A stretch of 64,000 bases of DNA from positions 1-64,000 of the forward strand of contig CAWIXH010000020.1 in the NCBI GenBank assembly GCA_963839995.1, read 5' to 3'. The notes below the pieces were generated by a model that was given only the letters and a program-made list of their open reading frames with translations, was not told where the DNA came from and searched no databases. This DNA is from CAWIUB01 sp963839995. GTDB taxonomy: Bacteria > Actinomycetota > Actinomycetes > Mycobacteriales > Jatrophihabitantaceae. Made by a program: the position numbers and the translations under genes. This document shows positions 35,537 through 49,015 of the stretch, in pieces (within the stretch, counting starts at the first letter, position 1; the number at the start of each line of letters is the position of its first letter).

Positions 35537-36262
35537 GTGCCCGCTGGATGGATCGAGATAGCCGTCCCGGACGAGCGACCCATGTCGGCCTACGTCTCCG
35601 GTCCAGATTCCGTGGGCACAGCGGCGATCGTCGTCTGCCATGAGCTGTTCGGGGTGAACTCGGACATCCGCGGCGCGGCCGACCGGCTCGCCTCGCATGG
35701 GTACCTGGCGGTCGCGCCGCAGCTCTATCACCGGTGGGCTCCGCCCCGCGTGGAGCTCCCACGTGACGACGAGGGCCGCGCCGCGGGGTTCGGCTACCTC
35801 CACCAGGTCACCCGGGACACCGCGTTGGCCGACATGCGCGCCGTCCTCGACTACCTGGGTGACCGGCCGGTCGGGGTTCTCGGCTTCAGCGCCGGGGGCC
35901 ACCTGGCTTACCTCGCCGCGACGCAGTTGCCGATCCAGGCGACTGCGGTGCTCTACGGCGGCTGGCTGCCGAGCACCGACATCCCGCTGAGCCAGCCGTC
36001 GCCCACGCTCGAGCTGACGCCCGGTATCGCCGAGCACGACGGGGCATTGCTATATCTGGTGGGCGGCCGCGATGCGCTGATCCCAGAGCCTGCCCGTGAC
36101 CAGATCCGGGCCGCCCTGACGTCGGCTGGCGTGCGGCATGAGCTGGTCACCTACCCGAATGCCGAGCACGCGTTCTTCTGGGACGGGACGCCCAGCTATG
36201 ACGCGGCAGCGACCAACGCGGCGTGGGGCCGGCTGTTCGAGTTCTTCGACGACGAGCTCTGA
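35537..36262 (+). CDS. Dienelactone hydrolase family protein
   Basis: This is a 241-residue alpha/beta hydrolase of the dienelactone hydrolase family. The nucleophile elbow is GFSAGGHLAY, so Ser replaces the Cys of classical dienelactone hydrolases. The Asp is in GGRDALIPEPARDQ and the His in NAEHAFFWD. The early VVCHELFGVNSDIRGAADRLASHGYLAVAP block is characteristic. It starts two bases after the hpnO stop and is probably cotranscribed with it, but no hopanoid role is known. Confidence 0.85.
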   Translation: MPAGWIEIAVPDERPMSAYVSGPDSVGTAAIVVCHELFGVNSDIRGAADRLASHGYLAVAPQLYHRWAPPRVELPRDDEGRAAGFGYLHQVTRDTALADMRAVLDYLGDRPVGVLGFSAGGHLAYLAATQLPIQATAVLYGGWLPSTDIPLSQPSPTLELTPGIAEHDGALLYLVGGRDALIPEPARDQIRAALTSAGVRHELVTYPNAEHAFFWDGTPSYDAAATNAAWGRLFEFFDDEL

Positions 36263-36281
36263 GCGCGCGCCCTCATCGCGA

Positions 36282-36327
36282 GTTGCTCGACCCCCGGCGC
36301 GCCCGGCCCCCCTGCGCGTCGAACAAG
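36282..36327. repeat. 46-bp palindromic element, copy 2
   Basis: The ends are GTTGCTCGAC and GTCGAACAAG, each with one change from the consensus. The length is exactly 46 bp. It lies 19 bp after the dienelactone hydrolase stop, where it could also act as a transcript-end hairpin. Confidence 0.75.
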
Positions 36328-36354
36328 GTTAGGTGGACGTCGGCGCCCGCCCAC

Positions 36355-36441
36355 TACGGCCACCCGCCCTACTACCGCCCCCCCTCCTACGGCCACCCGC
36401 CCTACTACGGCCACCCGCCCTCCTACGGCCACCCGCCCTAC
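36355..36441. repeat. 18-bp minisatellite (TACGGCCACCCGCCCTMC, 5 units)
   Basis: Four 18-bp units TACGGCCACCCGCCCT(A/C)C and one 15-bp unit lacking a codon (TACCGCCCCCCCTCC) run in tandem. On plus they would read YGHPPY/S repeatedly. The unit length is a multiple of three throughout, but no plausible gene contains it. It is flanked on both sides by 46-bp palindromes. Confidence 0.9.
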
Positions 36442-36446
36442 TACGA

Positions 36447-36492
36447 GTTGTTCGACCCTCGTAGGGCCAACGCCAACCCGGGGTCGAACAAC
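36447..36492. repeat. 46-bp palindromic element, copy 3
   Basis: Perfect 11-bp inverted ends GTTGTTCGACC / GGTCGAACAAC. Length exactly 46 bp. It starts three codons after the minisatellite ends. Confidence 0.85.
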
Positions 36493-36595
36493 CGCTGCGA
36501 CTTCGACGGCGGGCATTCATCCACAGGGCACATCGATACCCACAGCTGGGCCGGATCGCCGCTTCACGACCGCGGAATGGGCGACATTCGTCCAC

Positions 36596-37561
36596 ATGAG
36601 CTTGCCGACCAGGCACCTTCGCGCAATAGGGCCCCAGGGCGAGCGTCTCGTCGCCGTTCCCGATGAACTCGTAGACATTGTCGAACGCCAACATGGCGTG
36701 TTGACCCGCCAGCAGCTGCATCGTGCCGGCATTGGGGCCGGGCGGATCTGCGCGGCCATCGAGGCACGGCGGTGGCAAGGATTCGGCCGCACCGTCGTCC
36801 TCCTCCACAACGCCGCGCTGACCAGCCGTCAGCGGGAGTGGTTGGCCGTTCTGCTGCCGGGTAAGCCTGCCGCACTAGCTGGTCTGAGCGCGCTCGCGTC
36901 CTGGGGACTGACCGGCTTCGAGGCTGATCGCGTACACGTTGTCCTCTCCCGGGACAGCAATGCAGTCTGGCCATCGTGGGTGAAGGTGCACAATTCCCGA
37001 AGGTTCTCACCGACCGATATCGACGAACGTGGCATTCCCCGGACGAGGATCGAACGCTCCACCATCGATGCGGCAGCGTGGTCGCCGCTGCCGCGCCGCG
37101 CCTGCGCCCTACTCTGCGCCGCAGTGCAGCAGCGGCTCACGACGGCGCGCCGGCTCGAGGCCGCCCTGCGATCGGCGGGATCGGTGCGTCACGTGCAGCT
37201 CATGCGCAGCTTGCTTGGTGACATCGGCGGCGGCGGACACACCTTTGCCGAGATCGGCCTCGGACCGCTCATCCGGCGAGCGGGCTTGCCCACCCCGCGC
37301 CGGCAGGTTCTGCGACGTGAGGCCAGCGGCAAGGCGCGCTACCTCGATGTAGAGGTTGACCTGCCAGATGGCACTCGGCTGGCGATCGAGGTTGACGGCT
37401 GCGTGCACTTGGAGGCCGTTACCTGGTGGGACGACATGGCGCGCCAGAACGATGTGATGATCGCCGGGCAGCCCATGCTGCGCTTTCCGGCCATCCTGCT
37501 CCGGCTGGCTCCGGAGCGCGTCCTGAATGATCTGCAACGCGTTCGGCTAGCGCACTCCTGA
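36596..37561 (+). CDS. AbiEi-type N-terminal domain with DUF559 endonuclease-like domain
   Basis: This is a 321-residue protein of a type common in actinobacteria. Residues about 20-90 resemble the winged-helix AbiEi antitoxin N-domain (VDIVERQHGVLTRQQLHRAGIGAG). The C-terminal 100 residues resemble the DUF559/VSR-like nuclease fold (YLDVEVDLPDGTRLAIEVDGCVHLE). No AbiEii toxin gene is adjacent, so it is an orphan. DNA binding or nicking is possible but unproven. It is flanked by palindromic repeats on both sides and ends convergent to rpoC. Confidence 0.7.
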   Translation: MSLPTRHLRAIGPQGERLVAVPDELVDIVERQHGVLTRQQLHRAGIGAGRICAAIEARRWQGFGRTVVLLHNAALTSRQREWLAVLLPGKPAALAGLSALASWGLTGFEADRVHVVLSRDSNAVWPSWVKVHNSRRFSPTDIDERGIPRTRIERSTIDAAAWSPLPRRACALLCAAVQQRLTTARRLEAALRSAGSVRHVQLMRSLLGDIGGGGHTFAEIGLGPLIRRAGLPTPRRQVLRREASGKARYLDVEVDLPDGTRLAIEVDGCVHLEAVTWWDDMARQNDVMIAGQPMLRFPAILLRLAPERVLNDLQRVRLAHS

Positions 37562-37608
37562 GGAGGAACACGCCGGGGTCAACCGCCCCCCACCGGTCGG
37601 CCAACCAA

Positions 37609-37654
37609 CTTGTTCGACTGTCGGCGCGCCCGAGGTTGCTGGACATCGAACAAG
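37609..37654. repeat. 46-bp palindromic element, copy 4
   Basis: The ends here are CTTGTTCGAC and ATCGAACAAG, and the inverted repeat extends outward to 13 bp (CCAACTTGTTCGA at 37605-37617 / TCGAACAAGTTGG at 37646-37658). It lies between the convergent AbiEi-like gene and rpoC. Confidence 0.8.
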
Positions 37655-37680
37655 TTGGCCGGACGCTGCTGGCCCACCAT

Positions 37681-37726
37681 GTTGTTCGACCCCCGCTGGG
37701 CCAGAGCCCGGCGGGGGTCGAACAAC
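37681..37726. repeat. 46-bp palindromic element, copy 5 (best stem)
   Basis: A perfect 16-bp inverted repeat GTTGTTCGACCCCCGC / GCGGGGGTCGAACAAC encloses TGGGCCAGAGCCCG, which itself can pair. Length exactly 46 bp. It lies 20 bp after the rpoC stop and could terminate rpoBC transcription; no T-run follows on either strand. Confidence 0.85.
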
Positions 37727-37745
37727 TTCCGATGGAGGGCGGCAC

Positions 37746-41654
<3,909 letters not shown>

Positions 41655-41700
41655 GATTCCTACCTTCTGTGGATGATGCAGTTAGCGCAGATCCCTGGGA

Positions 41701-41746
41701 GTTGTTCGGCCCTCGGCGTGTTGACGCCGCCCGGGGGTCGAACAAG
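41701..41746. repeat. 46-bp palindromic element, copy 6 (rpoB-rpoC spacer)
   Basis: The ends are GTTGTTCGGC and GTCGAACAAG, and the length is exactly 46 bp. It lies in the untranslated gap between rpoB and rpoC, as copy 1 lies between rpsD and rpoA. Confidence 0.8.
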
Positions 41747-41759
41747 TCGGCAAGGTCGA

Positions 41760-45227
<3,468 letters not shown>

Positions 45228-45582
45228 AGTGCGGGCGACGCGCCTCTAGCAACCCTTCGTGACGTCAGCGGGCATGACGAAGTGGGCCCTTGACGGGCCG
45301 CAGGGTGTCAGAACGCAGCGCAACATCCAAGAGTAACGCAGGAGGGCAGGACAAGCAAGCCTCACCGTCCAGGGCCCCCGCCAGCCGCTCGGAACCCTGG
45401 CCGTTCTATCCGGCTCGTGTATTCGCCGATCCTGTATGCGCCGTCCTCGCGTCGGAACTCTCGGTACGTCGAAAACTGTCCCTCGCAAAGTCGCCGTCGT
45501 CAAGCACCTTCGTTCACCAACTGTCGCGGCCAGCCGTTGGGTGTTGCGTCCGATATATACGACTTGCGGCAACTCATTGCGC
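45228..45582. other. rpoB leader and promoter region, up to the insertion sequence
   Basis: No gene is seen in this 355-bp stretch. It holds a predicted promoter (45330-45358), a GGGCCC-centred short palindrome near 45287, and upstream AT-richer DNA (gatatatacgac at 45552). A second possible -35/-10 pair on minus (TTGACG ... ACAGTT, near 45470-45500) is weaker. Confidence 0.6.
45330..45358 (-). promoter_or_regulatory. Predicted sigma70-type promoter of rpoBC
   Basis: On the minus strand TTGCTT (45353-45358) is followed after 17 bp by TACTCT (45330-45335). The transcript would start near 45323 with a leader of about 96 nt. It lies between the insertion sequence and rpoB, so rpoBC expression need not depend on read-through from rplJL. 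Confidence 0.6.
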
Positions 45583-47491
45583 GGATCTTGAGGTCCGTCG
45601 CGACCCATGGAGCCTGTTGCAAGTTCGGCGTGGCATCCTGACTTTGCCTGTCGGGAATGTCATGATTGGGTGTGGCTCGGGATTATCGACCGGTGGATCG
45701 TGCTCAGCCGTTCTTGCTGCCGCCGGATATGCGGGATTGGTTGCCTGCCGATCATGTGGTGTGGTTCGTGATCGAGGTGGTGCGGCTGTTGGACACCCGG
45801 CGTTTCCAGCAGCGGCGTGCGACTCGGTCGTGGACGGGTCCGCGCCCGTATCACCCGGACATGCTGCTCGCGCTGCTGGTCTACGGCTACGCGCAGGGGC
45901 AGCGGTCCTCGCGGCGGATCGAGGCGCTGTGCGAGGTGGACGTGGCGTTCCGGGTGGTCTGCGGCGGCGACCCGCCGGATCACAGCACGCTGGCCCGGTT
46001 CCGCCGCGCGAACCTGGCCGCGTTCACCGAGTTCTTCGAGCAGGTGCTGAGGCTGTGCGCGCAGGCCGGCATGGTCAAGCTCGGCACGGTCGCGATCGAC
46101 GGCACGAAGATCGCCGCGAACGCCTCGCTGGGCGCGAACCGGTCCGAGGACTGGCTGCGCGAGCAAGTGGACCGGATCGTGGCCGAGGCCGAGGCCGCCG
46201 ACGCCGCCGACGACGACCTGTTCGGCCCGGACCGTCGCGGCGACGAACTGCCCGAAGACCTGCGCGACCCGGTCACCCGCCGCGAGCGGATCCGCGCCGC
46301 CGCCGCGCGGGCCGCGGGCGAGCGGGCCGAACGGCAAGCCCGCGCCGCCGCCGAGCGGGCCGACGCCGAGCAGTACCTGGACCGGGTCCGCGCCGGCGAT
46401 CCAACCGCCCCGTCCCAGCCTCCGGCCGGGGTCGACCCGGTCGAGCTGGCCGAGGCGCGGGTGCAGGGCCAGCGTTGCCGTGCCGAAGCCCGCCGCCGCG
46501 CCTGGCAGGCCAAAGCCGACCAGGCCGCCGCGCGGGGCCGCCGCCTGCCCGGCACCCCGCCCGACCCGCCAGACCAGGCTCTGCCGGTCTTGCGCGCCGA
46601 ACACGCCCTCGACACCGCCCGCGAGAACGCCACGCTCGGGAACGCGGCACGCCAGAACCCGCCGACCGGGCCGCCGGGCAAGGCGGCAACACCGGGCAAG
46701 GCGAACCGGCACAACATCACCGACCCCGACAGCCGGATCATGCCCACCCGCAACGGCTGGGTCCAGGGCTACAACGCCCACCTCGCCGTCACCGCCGACT
46801 GGCTCGTCCTCGGCGTCACCCTGACCCAGAACCCAGCCGACACCGAGCAGTTCACCCCGATGATGGACACCGCCGTCGCCGCCGCCGAACGCCTCGCCCC
46901 GCACCGGCCGCCCCGCACCGGCAACCAGCCCAGCAGCCCCGCCCAGCCCGCGGCGATCGGGCTCGTGCTCGCCGACGCCGGCTACCTGTCCACCGACAAC
47001 CTCACCGCCCCCGGCCCGGACCGGCTCATCGCCGCCGGCAAACACCGCGACCTCGACCGCGAGGCCCGCGACAACCCCGCCCAAGGACCCCCACCCGACA
47101 CCGCCGGGCCGATCGAACGAATGCGGCACCGGCTGCGAACCCCCGACGGCGCCACCGCCTACAAACAGCGCGGCGCCACCGTCGAAACCGTCAACGCCCA
47201 CATCAAAGACATCATCGGACTGCGCCGCTTCAGCATGCGCGGCCTCACCGCCTGCACCGCAGAACTCAACCTCACCGCTGCCACCGCGAACCTGCTCAAA
47301 CTCCACCGAGCCGGCCTCACGCCCACCGGCTGACCACCCCGAGCACCCCACCCGCGGCCCGCGCCACCAGGCTTCCCCTCCCAACACGGTGCAGACATCG
47401 CCAAGCAGGCAACGGCAATTGCCACACCCCAGCCCAGCCGCGCCGCCGAACCTGCAACAGGCTCCATGGGTCAACTGCGGCCTCAAGATCC
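45583..47491 (+). mobile_element. IS1182-type insertion sequence
   Basis: The element has a single transposase gene and long terminal inverted repeats. The left end GGATCTTGAGG (45583-45593), 8 variable bases, then 29 bases starting GACCCATGGAGCCTGTTGCA (45602-45630) is mirrored at the right end (47444-47472 and 47481-47491) with one mismatch in the 29-mer. The total is about 1.9 kb. No flanking direct repeat is visible. It is inserted between rplL and rpoB, in the orientation opposite to those genes. Confidence 0.88.
45672..47333 (+). CDS. IS1182 family transposase
   Basis: This is a 553-residue DDE transposase. The N-terminus ARDYRPVDRAQPFLLPPDMRDWLPADHVVWFV is the IS1182 signature. Catalytic residues are likely Asp in VAIDGTKIAANAS, Asp in VLADAGYLSTD and Glu in GATVETVNAHIKDIIGLRRFSMRG. 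An Ala/Arg-rich segment of about 150 residues (REQVDRIVAEAEAADAADDD onward) separates the first and second Asp. The GTG at 45672 is the start; an in-frame TTG lies six bases upstream. The frame is intact, so the element may be active. Confidence 0.92.
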   Translation: MARDYRPVDRAQPFLLPPDMRDWLPADHVVWFVIEVVRLLDTRRFQQRRATRSWTGPRPYHPDMLLALLVYGYAQGQRSSRRIEALCEVDVAFRVVCGGDPPDHSTLARFRRANLAAFTEFFEQVLRLCAQAGMVKLGTVAIDGTKIAANASLGANRSEDWLREQVDRIVAEAEAADAADDDLFGPDRRGDELPEDLRDPVTRRERIRAAAARAAGERAERQARAAAERADAEQYLDRVRAGDPTAPSQPPAGVDPVELAEARVQGQRCRAEARRRAWQAKADQAAARGRRLPGTPPDPPDQALPVLRAEHALDTARENATLGNAARQNPPTGPPGKAATPGKANRHNITDPDSRIMPTRNGWVQGYNAHLAVTADWLVLGVTLTQNPADTEQFTPMMDTAVAAAERLAPHRPPRTGNQPSSPAQPAAIGLVLADAGYLSTDNLTAPGPDRLIAAGKHRDLDREARDNPAQGPPPDTAGPIERMRHRLRTPDGATAYKQRGATVETVNAHIKDIIGLRRFSMRGLTACTAELNLTAATANLLKLHRAGLTPTG

Positions 47492-47535
47492 ACTTCACCT
47501 CCGTGATCCTCCGGTGACGGCGCCATACGCTGCTG

Positions 47536-47925
47536 CTAGTTGACCGTGACGGTGGCGCCGGCGCCCTCGAGGGCCGCCTTGGCCTTGTCGGCGGCCTCCT
47601 TGTTGACCTTCTCCAGGACCGTCTTTGGCGCGCCGTCGACCAGATCCTTGGCCTCCTTGAGGCCGAGGCTCGTGAGGGTACGAACCTCCTTGATGACCTG
47701 GATCTTCTTCTCGCCTGCGGCCTCGAGGATGATGTCGAACTCGTCCTTCTCCTCGACGACGTCGGCCGGCGCGGCGGGGCCCGCGGGACCCTGCGCGGCG
47801 ACCGCGACCGGGGCGGCTGCGGTGACGTCGAAGGTGTCCTCGAACTGCTTCACGAAGTCGGAGAGCTCGAGCAGCGTCATCTCCTTGAACGCGTCGAGCA
47901 GCTCGTCGGTGCTGAGCTTCGCCAT
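47536..47925 (-). CDS. rplL: 50S ribosomal protein L7/L12
   Basis: bL12 forms the flexible stalk that recruits translation GTPases. It is 129 residues with an N-terminal dimerisation domain (MAKLSTDELLDAFKEMTLLELSDFVKQFEDTF), an Ala/Pro hinge (AAAPVAVAAQGPAGPAAPAD) and the C-terminal domain (EFDIILEAAGEKKIQVIKEVRTLTSLGLKEAKDLVDGAPK). It is 57 bp after rplJ. The IS right end is 44 bp beyond its stop. Confidence 0.97.
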   Translation of the reverse strand: MAKLSTDELLDAFKEMTLLELSDFVKQFEDTFDVTAAAPVAVAAQGPAGPAAPADVVEEKDEFDIILEAAGEKKIQVIKEVRTLTSLGLKEAKDLVDGAPKTVLEKVNKEAADKAKAALEGAGATVTVN

Positions 47926-47982
47926 GATGTGGCGTCCTTCCTGTTCCTGTCTCGCCGGTTGAGCCGGTGAGGTGATGGGTTA

Positions 47983-48732
47983 CTACTCCGCCGGCCCGGC
48001 GGGGGTTTCGATGGCTGCCTCGGCAACGGCCTCGGCAGCGGGGGCTTCGGTGGCTGCCTCGGCAGCGGGGGCTTCGATGGCTACCTCGGCAATAGTCTCA
48101 GCAGCCGGGGCTTCGGCGGCAGCCGCGGCGATGGCGTCCGCAGCGGGGGTTTCGATGGCTGCCTCGGCGACGGCCTCAGTAGCGGGGGTCTCGATGGCTA
48201 CCTCGGCGACGGCCTCGGCTGCGGGTTTCTTCTCCTCCAGGGCTTTGGCCAGGCGGGCGAACTGGGACAGCGGGGCCTGGAACAGTCCAGCCGCGCGAGT
48301 CGGCAGCGCCTTGAGCGCTCCGGCCAGCCTCGCCAGCAGCACCTCGCGGGACTCCAGATCGGCGATCCTGCCGATCTCGGCCGCGCTCAGCTGCCTGCCC
48401 TCGAACACGCCGCCCTTGATGACGAGCAGCGGGTTCGTCCTGGCGAAATCGCGCAACCCCTTCGCCGCGACGACCGGGTCGCCGCTGACAAAGGCGATCG
48501 CGGTGGGGCCGACAAGCAGGCTGTCGTCGATCGTCAGCCCCGCATCAGCCGCGGCGCGCTTGGTCAGGGTGTTCTTGACGATCGCGTAGCTCGCATCAGT
48601 GCCAAGCGAGCGACGCAGCTCGGTGACCTGCTTGACCGTCAGCCCGCGGTACGCGGTGATGAGCGCGGCGGACGAACTGGTGAACTGCTCGGCGATCTCG
48701 GCGACGGCGCGAACCTTCTCGGTATTCGGCAT
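47983..48732 (-). CDS. rplJ: 50S ribosomal protein L10 with Ala/Glu repeat tail
   Basis: uL10 anchors L7/L12 dimers to the stalk base and represses its own operon in many bacteria. It starts at the ATG at 48732 (MPNTEKVRAVAEIAEQFTSSSAALITAYRGLTV). The normal protein ends near residue 170 (FARLAKALEEKKPAA). It is followed by about 80 residues of imperfect 13-residue repeats of the type AEAVAEAAIETPA. Total length is 249 residues. The repeats are also visible as a 39-bp DNA periodicity at 47995-48230. Confidence 0.95.
   Translation of the reverse strand: MPNTEKVRAVAEIAEQFTSSSAALITAYRGLTVKQVTELRRSLGTDASYAIVKNTLTKRAAADAGLTIDDSLLVGPTAIAFVSGDPVVAAKGLRDFARTNPLLVIKGGVFEGRQLSAAEIGRIADLESREVLLARLAGALKALPTRAAGLFQAPLSQFARLAKALEEKKPAAEAVAEVAIETPATEAVAEAAIETPAADAIAAAAAEAPAAETIAEVAIEAPAAEAATEAPAAEAVAEAAIETPAGPAE
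47995..48230. repeat. 39-bp imperfect tandem repeat in rplJ
   Basis: On the plus strand blocks such as ggggtttcgatggctgcctcggc(a/g)acggcctc recur about every 39 bp (some 30 or 27), encoding AVAEAAIETPA-like units of L10. About six units are seen. All spacings are multiples of three, so the tail can vary in length without breaking the gene. Confidence 0.8.
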
Positions 48733-48967
48733 GCTTCCTCCTCTCGGCGTGTCTCGGGCTGGCCCGGTACGCATCCGCAGACGAGAAACGCCCCGGCGCA
48801 GGGCGCACGGGGCGGCATGACGAGCCGAACCGTCCAACCTGCGCGGGCCGCTCCGGCGCTCCGGAGGCGTTCAGCCGTATGCCCACCCCACGAGATCGCT
48901 TCACGACTTCGCAAGGACCCCGTGGGGCGCACACGGCGACCAGCGGTCTTCGGTGGAACTGCCCATA
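48733..48967 (-). promoter_or_regulatory. rplJ (L10) mRNA leader with nested palindrome
   Basis: About 230 nt separate the predicted start point from rplJ, the size expected for an L10 autoregulatory leader. Inside it, 48881-48928 resembles the rpsL-rpsG hairpin element (CACCCCACGARATCGC ... GGACCCCGYGG). The rplJ ribosome binding site GAGAGGAGGAAGC is strong. Confidence 0.5.
48881..48928 (-). repeat. GAAATCG-type hairpin element in the rplJ leader
   Basis: On minus: CCCCACGGGGTCCTTGCGAAGTCGTGAAGCGATCTCGTGGGG. It aligns to 23611-23655 in the block CACCCCACGA-ATCGCT--ACGA-TTCGC--GGACCCCG-GG. The inner stem has accumulated changes but the outer CCCCACG/CGTGGGG pairing is kept. Confidence 0.65.
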
Positions 48968-48997
48968 AGGGTACGGGCCGCCGGCCGGAGCCGCCAA
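48968..48997 (-). promoter_or_regulatory. Predicted sigma70-type promoter of rplJL
   Basis: On the minus strand TTGGCG (48992-48997) is followed after 18 bp by TACCCT (48968-48973). It is just downstream of the glucodextranase pseudogene's stop codon. Confidence 0.5.
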
Positions 48998-49015
48998 ATC
49001 GGATCGGGCAGGTGG

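Larger units (their letters stand above)
36263..36595. other. Repeat-rich spacer after the dienelactone hydrolase gene
   Basis: This 333-bp stretch holds two 46-bp palindromic elements (36282-36327 and 36447-36492) flanking an 18-bp minisatellite (36355-36441). The rest (36493-36595) is unique and contains TCATCCACAGG and GTCCACATG near the next start. Open frames cross the repeats on both strands but have only low-complexity translations. Confidence 0.8.

Noticed and set aside
36355..36441. CRISPR array
   Set aside because: Units are contiguous with no unique spacers and there are no cas genes.
36515..36526. DnaA box-like TCATCCACAGG near the AbiEi-like gene
   Set aside because: A single imperfect match with no cluster, no AT-rich tract and no dnaA/dnaN nearby.
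36348..36666. YGHPPY repeat protein on plus, or its minus-strand counterpart
   Set aside because: The frame crosses a minisatellite and a palindrome and runs into the AbiEi-like gene in another frame. No ribosome binding site or domain supports it.
45583..47491. Target-site duplication of the insertion sequence
   Set aside because: The bases flanking both possible end definitions (45583/47491 and 45602/47472) do not form a direct repeat.
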